Shown in pieces: positions 14,662 to 23,366 of a stretch of DNA of 33,074 bases. The notes under the pieces are model-generated. The model was not told the origin of the DNA and did no database searches. It was given only the letters and a program-made list of their open reading frames with translations. The first letter of the stretch is position 1, and each line of letters begins with the position of its first letter. This DNA is from Bacteroidota bacterium (GTDB lineage: Bacteria > Bacteroidota > Bacteroidia > Chitinophagales > Chitinophagaceae): the NCBI GenBank assembly GCA_018267615.1, contig JAFDYD010000031.1, forward strand, positions 97,756 through 130,829, read 5' to 3'. The translations under genes were made by a program, and so were the position numbers.

Positions 14662-17600
14662 TTAAAATTGTACGGTTAAAGAACCACCTAACAATCTTCC
14701 AGCAGGTGATTGGAATGAACTGGCGATACCAAAAGTGTTTCCTGTTGTGGAGTAGTTAAACTCTGGATCACCCCACTGGTTAGATTTCGGAACGAATAGC
14801 AATAAGTTTTTACCAACGGCACTGATCGTGATTCTCTTAATTGCTTTTACATTGCCATATACTTTTGCAGGAATATTATATGAGATATTAACTTCTCTCA
14901 ATCTCAAAGCTGCTGCACTTGCGTAGTAATTTGTAGCGATCGCAGAGTTTGCTTTTGCAGATGTCCAGAAATTTGAATTACCATCCTGTACCTGGATGTT
15001 TGTGTTCGCTGTATATTTACCAGAACCTGGAGCTGTTTCAACCACAGAGTTAGGGAACACAAATCTCTGACGTCCGTATTCAGCACTTCTTGCAGAAATA
15101 CCTGCGAAGTCTTCATCAGAACCAAGTCCGGAGAAGAAGTTATGTCCGCCTTTGTAATCCCAGGTCATTGTGAAAGAAAAATCTCCGATTGTAACGATTG
15201 GAGTAAATCCGATCACCCACAGAGGTAAGGATCTTCCTCTGATAACCAATCCCGCTGCCTGCGTAGGCATTCCAGTTGTAGCATCAACAATTACTTTTCC
15301 AGTTGCCGAATCTCTCAAATAGTCCGTCATTTGGAAACCAAAAGCAGGGCGTCCTACTACTGCAATATTGTTGATCGTCGGAGAGCTTACTGAATTCTGA
15401 ATAAATCCATTGCTTCCACCAACAACCACTGGAACGTTACCCAATGTGTGAGTTACCTCGTTGTTGTTATACGTAGCATTAAATCTGAAATCAATTCTTG
15501 CTTTACCAATTCTTATCAATGGAGTCAAATTCAAATCCATTTCAACACCGTAGTTGTTGAAGTCAGCAGCATTTGCCAAACCAAAGCCATATCCCGTTGT
15601 TGAAGACTGGCTGATCTGCAGAATTTGATTTGTATTTTTCTGGAAGAAATATGTCGCATTGAAGTTGATTCTGTTCTGCATGAAGCCTAATTCCACACCA
15701 ACTTCTTTTGTATTTACGAACTCAGGTTTCAAATCCGGGCTAGGTATGATTCCGTTTGCAGTATAACCCACAGTATTTCCGTACGGGAAACCGGCAGGTT
15801 GAGAATATGTTGCCTGCAATGCATATGGATTAAGATTTACGTTACCCGATTTTGAAATAGCGCCTCTTAATTTTAAGTAAGAAATAAAGCTGCTGTTTTT
15901 CAAACCTTCAATTACATCTGAAAGAACCAATGATACGTTTGCAGCTGGATAGAAGAAAGAACGATTTTTACTTAGCAATCTGCTATCCCAGTCATTTCTT
16001 CCTGTGAATTCTGCGTTTGCCCATCCGTTCCAGCTAAATCCTAATGTTCCATAAGCAGAGAGTAGTCTTGATTCAACATCAAAGTTATTACCTGCAGTTC
16101 CACCGCCATAGAAAGGTACATTTGCATCACCGCTCTTGGCACTTACGTTGAAGAGATAAGGAACCACGAGGTTGTTGCCACCAACTGCAACATCTTTCGC
16201 GCGATTTTGACGCATTGTTCCTCCAAGTAAATATTTAATGCCAAGATTATTTCCAAATTTGTGATCGCCCGATAAGAAATAATCAAGATTCAAACGTGAA
16301 GTGAAGAATTCATCATCAAACACAGAACCTGGTCTGTCCGAATATTGTGTTGCATTACGAGGGCTTCCAAAGAAACCAACTGTTTTTGCCCAATCAGACA
16401 CTATAACCGGAGCATTTGTATTTTTTAAATTGGAGAAAGTGAAATTACCGCTAAACCTGGCTGAAGCTTTCAACCATGATGCAAACTGGTAACTTGCTTC
16501 GATTGATCCAATGATATCATCTTGTCTTTGTCTTGAACGGATATTATGAATCAACCAATATGGATTCACCGCATACTCATTATAGTAATTGGAGAACTGT
16601 CCATATTTACTGTTCAAATCTTTATAATCTAATAATGGAACATTGCTCGCAGTTTGCATTACTAAGAAAAACAAACCACCGTCATATGCTCCAGGGAAAG
16701 AATTTTGAAAACCGGCTTCATTTACAACATCGGAATTCTGTAGAATATAGTTCAAGCCGTAGTTTAAACTAAAACCACCATATTTTTTTCCGCCGTTGAA
16801 ACGAACGCTCGTACGTTGATTGATATCATCGGGAATCAATCCTTTTATTCTTGCATCTTCGATGCTCACATAAAAATCTTCACCTGCAATTGATGCAGAA
16901 TTCTGAACTGTTACACCTGTATTCCAAAATTTAATTTTGTCTTTATAATGTCCATTTGAATATGGAACCATTTGAATGCTTCCATCTTCCAAAGGCACAC
17001 CGAGTGGCTTGATTGTGCCGTCAAAATGAGGACCGAACTGTTGGTTCTCATATTGTACATAACCGTAGTTACCATATTGGTCAACTGTTTCACCAGCACC
17101 TTGTCCAAAATCTTTTTGAAGTTTTGGGAAGAAAGCAACATTTGTTGCCTGAACAGTTGAGTTAACAGTGATAGTAGGTCTTTTTCCTCCTCTCTTGGTA
17201 GTAATGATGATTACCCCGTTCACCGCATCTGGTCCGTAGATCGCAGCAGACGCAGCGCTTTTTAAGATTGTCAAATCCTGAACATCATCCGGAGGAATTG
17301 AAGAAAGATAACCCAGTGGTGTTGGAGCTCCATCCACAACCAGCATCGGCTGATTATTTCCTGTGAGTGAGCGAATACCTCTGATGTTGATTTTAGCATT
17401 TTCAAATACACCACTATTAACAGTGGAGATATTTAAACCGGATACTTTACCATTCAACGCTTGAGCTACTCCGACCGATTTTGCTTGTGTGAGTGTTTTA
17501 TTACTAAGAGTGGTTGTAGCATAACCTAACTCTTTTGCCTGACGTTGAACACCCAAAGCTGTAACAACAACTTCAGTCAACGCAGCTGTACCGCGAACCA

Positions 17601-17877
17601 CCTGGATGTCTTGTTCCGCAGCATCCGTAACCGTTACTTCTTTTGAAGTTATACCGGCGCCTGATATCACCAGCACATCGCCAGTCTTAGCCCGGATTGT
17701 GTAATTACCGTCAGCATCAGCTGCTGTTCCGGTCTTCGTTCCCTTAATGCGTATGGTGGAAAAAGGAATGGGCTGCCCCTGCGCATCAGTAACCTTACCT
17801 TTAACGACTTTGGTTTGTGCGAATGCTAATACGGAACAGAATACTAGCACTGCAAAGAGTGAAAGAAATTTTCTCAT
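14662..17877 (-). CDS. SusC/RagA-family TonB-dependent outer-membrane transporter
   Basis: A 1071-residue TonB-linked receptor. Signal peptide (1-20), carboxypeptidase-regulatory-like domain (about 23-95, VKGKVTDAQGQPIPFSTI), SusC signature around ALTEVVVTALG (98-108), plug domain (about 110-230, with NIRGIRSLTGNNQPMLVVDG and AAIYGPDAVNGVIIITTKRG), then a long beta-barrel ending in LTVQF with the C-terminal Phe used for barrel assembly. No N-terminal STN domain or anti-sigma gene is seen, so transenvelope sigma control is not indicated. It is first in a three-gene operon with the SusD-like and DUF1735 genes; a TATATTTA -7-like site lies about 30 nt before the ATG. Confidence 0.97.
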   Translation of the reverse strand: MRKFLSLFAVLVFCSVLAFAQTKVVKGKVTDAQGQPIPFSTIRIKGTKTGTAADADGNYTIRAKTGDVLVISGAGITSKEVTVTDAAEQDIQVVRGTAALTEVVVTALGVQRQAKELGYATTTLSNKTLTQAKSVGVAQALNGKVSGLNISTVNSGVFENAKINIRGIRSLTGNNQPMLVVDGAPTPLGYLSSIPPDDVQDLTILKSAASAAIYGPDAVNGVIIITTKRGGKRPTITVNSTVQATNVAFFPKLQKDFGQGAGETVDQYGNYGYVQYENQQFGPHFDGTIKPLGVPLEDGSIQMVPYSNGHYKDKIKFWNTGVTVQNSASIAGEDFYVSIEDARIKGLIPDDINQRTSVRFNGGKKYGGFSLNYGLNYILQNSDVVNEAGFQNSFPGAYDGGLFFLVMQTASNVPLLDYKDLNSKYGQFSNYYNEYAVNPYWLIHNIRSRQRQDDIIGSIEASYQFASWLKASARFSGNFTFSNLKNTNAPVIVSDWAKTVGFFGSPRNATQYSDRPGSVFDDEFFTSRLNLDYFLSGDHKFGNNLGIKYLLGGTMRQNRAKDVAVGGNNLVVPYLFNVSAKSGDANVPFYGGGTAGNNFDVESRLLSAYGTLGFSWNGWANAEFTGRNDWDSRLLSKNRSFFYPAANVSLVLSDVIEGLKNSSFISYLKLRGAISKSGNVNLNPYALQATYSQPAGFPYGNTVGYTANGIIPSPDLKPEFVNTKEVGVELGFMQNRINFNATYFFQKNTNQILQISQSSTTGYGFGLANAADFNNYGVEMDLNLTPLIRIGKARIDFRFNATYNNNEVTHTLGNVPVVVGGSNGFIQNSVSSPTINNIAVVGRPAFGFQMTDYLRDSATGKVIVDATTGMPTQAAGLVIRGRSLPLWVIGFTPIVTIGDFSFTMTWDYKGGHNFFSGLGSDEDFAGISARSAEYGRQRFVFPNSVVETAPGSGKYTANTNIQVQDGNSNFWTSAKANSAIATNYYASAAALRLREVNISYNIPAKVYGNVKAIKRITISAVGKNLLLFVPKSNQWGDPEFNYSTTGNTFGIASSFQSPAGRLLGGSLTVQF

Positions 17878-18012
17878 GTGACTGTGAGTTTTGATTTTAT
17901 AAGCTGTAAATATAGGAACTTTTGATTTTCACAAAAAAAATGTTAAAAAAAAGCCCCTATTTTAGTTCAAGACAATCTCTTTTGGCGAAATGCTGCAAAA
18001 AAATCAACTTTT

Positions 18013-20091
18013 TTACCATGCGAGGATTAATTGAATTTTCAATTCTGACCGCTTACTATCATTGATTTGATCCGGACCATTGCCGGTCAAAATCTTACCC
18101 GGATAAATTGTCTGAGCCCATCTTAACCAGCACCTTAGCTGATATTTTCCTGTCGCCGGAAAATGGAAAAGGCGATTGATTTTAGCATCGAGCCTCAAAT
18201 GATATCGAAACCCCTTACTGTAAAAAGCGGAAAGGGTATAACTATAAAGTACGTCCGGCTCGGAAACGAACAAGCGGGAATTGTAACCGCCGGTCTCAAA
18301 ATATTGAAGCCCTACATTGACCCCATAGATTTTTTTGGCTGGCTTGAAAGATATACTTTCAAACGCAAGAAATCCTTTTTCAGGTTCTGGCGCATTTCTA
18401 TTATACCACAAGCAGTCAATTCTTGTTTTGAGCGACACATTATTATTGATGTTAATCGACACTTCGGTGCGCCAGTTTTGTTTTTGCGCCACGGCTAGTT
18501 GATGTGTGGCAAAATTTAATCCCGATACGTTTGAATTCTTCGATTCATTTTTGAAATAAGTATATATATACCACTTCTTATCTGGTTGATAAAAAAACTT
18601 TACAAAAAAATCCTTGCCGGATGATGGCCCGTCGACGCGAAATTTCAACCATGAGAAATTGTAGATGTCAAAAAAAGCATCAACTCGCCAACCTGCGAAC
18701 GGACGCACTGATATTCCCGCATACAATCCTTTTTCGTTATTGGGAACCGTATTTTCCGTAAATGCATCCGCATACATTGATTGATATCTCCGATCGATAT
18801 TTCTATATATTATGGCCGCGTCCACTTTTGCTGCGAGGCTCATCAATACTCCATTTACAAAAGCTTTATTGAAATTCTTGTCGATAGCCGCCTCACCAAA
18901 AAAATGAAAATTTCGAAATGTATAACTATAATCGATACTCGAATTCATCCATGATTTTCCGGTGATGGCAAATAAATTATATGGTTGATCCTCTTTGTGA
19001 ATCGGGTTTGAAAAATGATAGTAAATCCCATTCAATCCCAAATGCCAACTCCGATCTGAAAAATTAATGTTGAAGCCGGTTGCAAGTTGCCCGATATTAT
19101 TTTTATCCTCGTTTTCATTCTTGGTCCGATGATATCCCGAATTGTCGAAAGAAGAAATTGCATCTTGCCTATTGGCTGTATCCACATTTAAATTTGCGCC
19201 GATTTTTTTGTTAGAAATAAAAACCGTTGTCTCCCAACGATCCTTATATAGAGTAATACCTGCTCCTCGGTGAAAGTTAAATTCACCCGGCGAATGATAA
19301 GGCCTCAATACCGGCGATTGCCTCTTTACAGATAGCACACTGGAACTTTTGGTAAAAGCGAGGCTCTGCCATTGAATAAGTCCCTGCCCCATATTAATGG
19401 TAAAATCTCCCAGAGCAAGTGCTTTGATCTTTCCGATTCGCGTTACAAAAAAATGAATCGAATAAAAATCGAAACCATATCGTTGATACCCCTTGAAAAA
19501 TTGTTCACCCGCATCCTTGTCGCCAACTATTCCATACTGAAATAGGTTCTTATAATTATATGTATATCGAAATAATATGCGCTGCGGACTTCCCAAATAA
19601 ACGGATGCCGATGAATCCGCATTCTTGTTAAAGCCCCTGGGCTTTTCCAAAGATTGCGCAGCGCGAAATAACAAGTAATGACTCCCTGCTTTCCACCGCT
19701 TTTCAAAAATGTCACGAATAGATTCATTGTCCATCACTTTAATATATGATAGTATCAACCTGATTGTTTCAAGGTTCCAGGAGGGGATTGCCTGTAATTC
19801 ATAAACCGATATGAGTTTGCCTAACAGAGCCCGATACCTGAAGAAATTTTTTATCTGAAGATCTGTGAGTAATCCAAGTGATACAAGATCTTCCTCGGAA
19901 GCTTTGTTCAATTCAATTGGGTTTTTCAACCACTCCGCAAGTCTTTGTTGTTGGGAATCGTCCTCGATCACAACATCGGTTTTTTCTGCAAGGTGTTCTG
20001 CTTGCTCTTCATCAACAGATTGCTGTTCGGTCGTTTGTGCCAGTAAGTTGACAGATACCGTCAATAATAATATAATAAGTAAAGTTTTCAT
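18013..20091 (-). CDS. Helix-hairpin-helix plus outer-membrane beta-barrel protein
   Basis: A 692-residue exported protein. Signal peptide (1-19), an acidic/Gln-rich linker (20-50), then tandem HhH motifs (about 59-117: IELNKASEEDLVSLGLLTDLQI and SVYELQAIPSWNLETI) of the ComEA/PilX type, followed by about 560 residues of alternating strands rich in aromatics (YGIVGDKDAGEQF, FVTRIGKIKALALGDF) that look like a large barrel. HhH modules usually bind DNA backbones; here it would face the periplasm. Its ATG overlaps the TGA of the preceding gene (ATGA), so the pair is translationally coupled. Function is not established; DNA handling at the envelope is only a hypothesis. Confidence 0.82.
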   Translation of the reverse strand: MKTLLIILLLTVSVNLLAQTTEQQSVDEEQAEHLAEKTDVVIEDDSQQQRLAEWLKNPIELNKASEEDLVSLGLLTDLQIKNFFRYRALLGKLISVYELQAIPSWNLETIRLILSYIKVMDNESIRDIFEKRWKAGSHYLLFRAAQSLEKPRGFNKNADSSASVYLGSPQRILFRYTYNYKNLFQYGIVGDKDAGEQFFKGYQRYGFDFYSIHFFVTRIGKIKALALGDFTINMGQGLIQWQSLAFTKSSSVLSVKRQSPVLRPYHSPGEFNFHRGAGITLYKDRWETTVFISNKKIGANLNVDTANRQDAISSFDNSGYHRTKNENEDKNNIGQLATGFNINFSDRSWHLGLNGIYYHFSNPIHKEDQPYNLFAITGKSWMNSSIDYSYTFRNFHFFGEAAIDKNFNKAFVNGVLMSLAAKVDAAIIYRNIDRRYQSMYADAFTENTVPNNEKGLYAGISVRPFAGWRVDAFFDIYNFSWLKFRVDGPSSGKDFFVKFFYQPDKKWYIYTYFKNESKNSNVSGLNFATHQLAVAQKQNWRTEVSININNNVSLKTRIDCLWYNRNAPEPEKGFLAFESISFKPAKKIYGVNVGLQYFETGGYNSRLFVSEPDVLYSYTLSAFYSKGFRYHLRLDAKINRLFHFPATGKYQLRCWLRWAQTIYPGKILTGNGPDQINDSKRSELKIQLILAW

Positions 20092-20927
20092 GACGGCTGT
20101 CTTTTGCCCTGTTCTTTATTTGCAAATTCAAAAAGTAACCTGAGGGAAGGAGTAAATCCGATTTGTAAATGATAGGCAGTGCCGATATCCATCCGAATAT
20201 TTTTCCAAAAAAAACCGGCGCACGCATATGGCGATGCAGATGATGTTTCAATACCAATTCCCGCGAAAAATTGTTTTGCGAATGCGTAACGCAGTCCAGC
20301 GTTTATATAGACTGGAACATTTTCTTCTTTTTTAATTTCGGCGTGTATGCACACTTGTTCCGACGCTTCATATCCCACGCCAAAGCAGACAATAGAAGCC
20401 AGTCGTTCCTTTGTATTTATTTTCCCTCCAAAAGGATTAAAAATATGCATCCCAATATTTATTTTTTCCGAAGGATGCAGGACAATTCCAAGTTCGCCAT
20501 TGATGACAGACACATCTTTATATCCGGCTATGTGAAAAAGATTATAGTCGAACTGTATTCCGATATCAATCAGGCTTCCTAATTTTTTTCCATAAGCAAT
20601 GCCAAGTTTTGATTCATTATAATCTGTGAAGCCAAAATGATTCAATTCTAATCCGAACAGGTCTGATTTAACTGGCAGGGTTGCGACAAGGGAATGAAAG
20701 CTCAACTCTTTCAAGGCAAATCTTCGTTCGCTATAAAATCCGGCGGCAAGTTTTTTTTGAGAAGGCAAAATCGCCGGGTTATTCGTAAATGAAAAAACAT
20801 CTGTAAAATTTTTGCTATAAGCGCCGAGACTTGCAGCGGAAATTTGGATGGGATAATGAAGCGCCTGGGGTTTGCCGGCAACACAAATAATTAATTCTAT
20901 AATAAGAATACAAAACTTCTTTCTCAC
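20088..20927 (-). CDS. PorV/PorQ-like outer-membrane beta-barrel protein
   Basis: A 279-residue exported barrel. Signal peptide at the N terminus, then QISAASLGAYSKNFTDVFSFTNNPAIL, the 'mostly normal barrel, early NPA' opening typical of PorV/PorQ/UPF0164-like proteins, with repeated strand-turn patterns (FGLELNHFGFTDYNESKLGIAYGKKLG, LGIVLHPSEKINIGMHIFNPFGGKIN). The start codon is GTG (20927), and no better ATG exists nearby. It overlaps the HhH-barrel gene by 4 nt. PorV and PorQ shuttle or attach T9SS cargo, but this member has no visible T9SS partner beside it, so a different barrel role is possible. Confidence 0.7.
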   Translation of the reverse strand: MRKKFCILIIELIICVAGKPQALHYPIQISAASLGAYSKNFTDVFSFTNNPAILPSQKKLAAGFYSERRFALKELSFHSLVATLPVKSDLFGLELNHFGFTDYNESKLGIAYGKKLGSLIDIGIQFDYNLFHIAGYKDVSVINGELGIVLHPSEKINIGMHIFNPFGGKINTKERLASIVCFGVGYEASEQVCIHAEIKKEENVPVYINAGLRYAFAKQFFAGIGIETSSASPYACAGFFWKNIRMDIGTAYHLQIGFTPSLRLLFEFANKEQGKRQPS

Positions 20928-20995
20928 AAAATCAGGTTTCGAAATGAAAGTTAGTACAGCCTCTTATTCCAAATCAGCGTGAAATAACCCTTTCA

Positions 20996-21028
20996 TTGAA
21001 GTTTTAATTCCCCTGAACATTACCTTTG
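20996..21028 (+). promoter_or_regulatory. Promoter of folD with leaderless geometry
   Basis: TTG (20996-20998), a 22-nt spacer, then TACCTTTG (21021-21028), a full match to TAnnTTTG. Only 4 nt separate it from the folD ATG, so transcription should start at or beside the A of the start codon. Confidence 0.6.
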
Positions 21029-21032
21029 CGGC

Positions 21033-21908
21033 ATGCAAATTTTAGACGGAGTATTAGTATCGGGCGCTATCAAGGAGGCACTGAAAATGGAAGTAGCGCA
21101 ATTGATCACAAACGGAAAAAAAGTGCCTCATCTCGCGGCAGTATTGGTAGGAAACAATGGAGCCAGTGAAACCTATGTCGCTTCCAAAGTAAAATCGTGC
21201 GCCGAAATCGGTTATAAGTCAACGTTAGTAAGACTGGATGCCACCATCAGCGAGAATAAATTGCTTGGGGTAATCGAAGAATTAAATGCTGACATGGATA
21301 TAGATGGCATTTTGGTTCAGCTTCCATTACCAAAACATATTTCCGACGAAAAAGTGATCAACGCCATTGATCCGTCAAAAGATGTTGATGGATTTCATCC
21401 AATAAGTGTTGGGAGAATGGTTCTTGGGGCTCCCGGTTTTATTCCCGCCACACCGCATGGCATTATGTTATTGCTTGAACATTATAAAATAGATACAAGA
21501 GGAATGCATGCGGTTGTAGTTGGACGAAGCAATATTGTGGGCAGGCCGATGAGCATTTTATTAAGCAGCAATAGCAATCCCGGTAACTGTACAGTTACAA
21601 TCTGCCATTCTCACACAAAAAATCTTCGTGAAATTTGTTTGCAGGCCGATCTGCTTGTCGCTGCATTGGGAAAACCCGAATTTGTTAAAGCCGATATGGT
21701 AAAAGAAGGAGCAATAATTATTGATGTAGGCATAACAAGAGTAGTTGATACCTCGAAAAAAAGCGGCTTCGCATTAAAGGGTGATGTTGATTTTGCTTCC
21801 GTATCGCCAAAAAGCAGTTATATAACTCCAGTTCCGCGCGGCGTGGGTCCGATGACGATTGCTGCGTTGATGAAAAATACTTTCAAGGCTTGCATGGATA
21901 AGAATTGA
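21033..21908 (+). CDS. folD: Bifunctional methylenetetrahydrofolate dehydrogenase/cyclohydrolase
   Basis: A 291-residue cytosolic enzyme that oxidises 5,10-methylene-THF to methenyl-THF with NADP+ and hydrolyses it to 10-formyl-THF, supplying purines and formyl-Met-tRNA. Catalytic Tyr48 and Lys52 lie in [27 protein letters not shown] and the NADP-binding [10 protein letters not shown] follow, then the C-terminal [11 protein letters not shown]. Full length. The ATG lies 4 nt behind a consensus -7 element. It converges with the aspartic protease gene (22 nt between stops) and no clear terminator lies between. Confidence 0.97.
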   Translation: MQILDGVLVSGAIKEALKMEVAQLITNGKKVPHLAAVLVGNNGASETYVASKVKSCAEIGYKSTLVRLDATISENKLLGVIEELNADMDIDGILVQLPLPKHISDEKVINAIDPSKDVDGFHPISVGRMVLGAPGFIPATPHGIMLLLEHYKIDTRGMHAVVVGRSNIVGRPMSILLSSNSNPGNCTVTICHSHTKNLREICLQADLLVAALGKPEFVKADMVKEGAIIIDVGITRVVDTSKKSGFALKGDVDFASVSPKSSYITPVPRGVGPMTIAALMKNTFKACMDKN

Positions 21909-21930
21909 TAGGAAGAAGCTTTCACTCAAT

Positions 21931-22371
21931 TTAAAGGAGAACTCTTTTCTTCAATTTTATTTTCATCTGAGCAAAATAAGGATGATCTGGATTCACGATT
22001 AGTTCTTGCCGCTGAGGGTGGATAAGTACATCCATATCTTCTAAAGGAATTGAACCCAACAAAGGTTCTGAATTGCCCGGAAGTACCATGGCGCGGCATG
22101 TCGTTTGACGATTCTTGAATCTGAGTTCTACATAGCCGACCACATCGCATTCTACAATCTGCCCGTTCGCTAACTGCGCTTTACGTTTTTCCATTACTGG
22201 AAATTTCAATTGCTCTTGTATGTCCTCATTGATTGCAAGCATGACGGAACCGGTATCGACAAGTATGTTCAATTGCATATGCTTTAACTCATCACGATCC
22301 ATATACCCACGTTGTACAAGTCCCAATTCTATACCATTTATTAATTCTATGTCTGCATATATAAGTCCCAT
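21931..22371 (-). CDS. Clan AA (retropepsin-like) aspartic protease
   Basis: A 146-residue single-domain protein. The catalytic signature is LVDTGS, with Asp39, in an otherwise beta-rich chain; the second psi-loop landmark appears as AMVLPGNSEPLLGSIPLEDMDVLI. Retropepsin-like enzymes of this size must dimerise to form the active site. There is no membrane segment and no signal peptide, so it is cytosolic. Some relatives are found beside toxin-antitoxin or mobile DNA, but nothing of that kind is visible here. It is transcribed from a strong-looking promoter at 22460-22490 with an unusually long leader (about 80 nt). Confidence 0.88.
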   Translation of the reverse strand: MGLIYADIELINGIELGLVQRGYMDRDELKHMQLNILVDTGSVMLAINEDIQEQLKFPVMEKRKAQLANGQIVECDVVGYVELRFKNRQTTCRAMVLPGNSEPLLGSIPLEDMDVLIHPQRQELIVNPDHPYFAQMKIKLKKRVLL

Positions 22372-22459
22372 AAAAATTATTATAATGTTGCTTGATTAAA
22401 AAGTTTCGCTTTTCGGAATTTATTATTTCTTTCTCTGATTTTGGTTTCAACAACAATGA

Positions 22460-22490
22460 CAAATATAATTTTTATACGATTTCCCTACAA
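22460..22490 (-). promoter_or_regulatory. Promoter of the clan AA protease gene
   Basis: On the minus strand TTG (22490-22488), a 20-nt spacer and TATATTTG (22467-22460), a full match to the consensus. Predicted start near 22455, leaving a leader of about 80 nt before the ATG. Confidence 0.6.
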
Positions 22491-22509
22491 GCTTCGCTGA
22501 TAAAACATT

Positions 22510-22524
22510 TTTAGTTATACTAAA
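22510..22524. other. 15-bp perfect palindrome between the protease and queE
   Basis: TTTAGT-TAT-ACTAAA, an inverted repeat in AT-rich DNA between two divergent genes, upstream of the protease -33 element. It could be a dimeric regulator site, but no regulator is linked and chance is possible in AT-rich sequence. No recognisable promoter or preQ1 riboswitch was seen for queE here. Confidence 0.3.
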
Positions 22525-22630
22525 CTATTTTTAGCGAAAAAAACTTTATCCGAACAATCAAACTTTAAGAGAAATTGTTAAGATGCGATATCGAACATAA
22601 TAAATAGAGATTTGCCGAACTTCGCCGTTT

Positions 22631-23254
22631 ATGCACAATACCAATTCACCTACGATACAACAATTGCCGGTTATGGAAGCTTTCTATACCATTCAGGGAG
22701 AAGGTTATCATCAGGGCAGAGCAGCTTATTTTATTCGCCTGGCCGGATGCGACGTCGGTTGTGTTTGGTGTGATGTGAAAGAAAGTTGGGATGCTTCCAA
22801 ACATCCAAAAAAATCAATTACCACCATCGTTGAAGAAGCTGCAAAACATCCGGCAAGAATTGCCGTGGTAACCGGCGGCGAACCGTTAATGCACGATTGC
22901 TCGGTATTGACAAAAGCATTACATCAATCATCATTCAAAACACATATTGAAACGTCGGGCGCATATCCATTGAGCGGTGATTGGGACTGGATTTGCCTTT
23001 CGCCCAAAAAATTCAAGTCACCATTACCCGAAGTCATTCCTTTTGCCAATGAATTGAAAGTCGTGATATATAATAAATCAGATTTTGATTGGGCCGAGAA
23101 ATATGAGAAACTTGTATCACCTGCATGCAAGCTCTATATGCAACCGGAATGGACAAAATCATCAATCGTAACTCCCCTGATGGTAGAATATGTCAAAGAT
23201 CATCCTCAATGGGAGTTCTCATTGCAGATGCATAAATATATTCATGTTCCATAA
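22631..23254 (+). CDS. queE: 7-carboxy-7-deazaguanine synthase (radical SAM)
   Basis: A 207-residue radical-SAM enzyme that converts 6-carboxy-tetrahydropterin to 7-carboxy-7-deazaguanine in queuosine synthesis. The iron-sulfur cluster is bound by the compact CX3CX2C motif (Cys40, Cys44, Cys47), typical of Bacteroidota QueE. Also visible are the family opening MEAFYTIQGEGYHQGRAAYF, the SAM-binding TGGEPLMHD and the late LSPKKFKSPLP. The chain lacks extra C-terminal domains and is of normal length. The rest of the pathway (queC, queD, queF) is not in the window. Confidence 0.96.
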   Translation: MHNTNSPTIQQLPVMEAFYTIQGEGYHQGRAAYFIRLAGCDVGCVWCDVKESWDASKHPKKSITTIVEEAAKHPARIAVVTGGEPLMHDCSVLTKALHQSSFKTHIETSGAYPLSGDWDWICLSPKKFKSPLPEVIPFANELKVVIYNKSDFDWAEKYEKLVSPACKLYMQPEWTKSSIVTPLMVEYVKDHPQWEFSLQMHKYIHVP

Positions 23255-23366
23255 AATCTTGTTATAATCTTAATCGCCATCAACATTCAAGTTCATCAAT
23301 CCTTTTTGTTTCAGAGAATAAATCATTTTAACCGGCGTTTTAGGTTTTGAGTTGTAATTTTCCACT

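Noticed and set aside
14361..14759. 132-codon plus-strand frame spanning the SusC/SusD junction
   Set aside because: Antisense to both genes and without signal peptide or family signature.
17941..17960. Terminator for the HhH-barrel gene near AAAAAAAAGCCCCT
   Set aside because: A GC word next to an A/T run is present, but no complementary arm was found.
22525..22630. preQ1 riboswitch before queE
   Set aside because: No C-rich loop, pseudoknot partner or A-rich tail matching a preQ1 class I aptamer was found.
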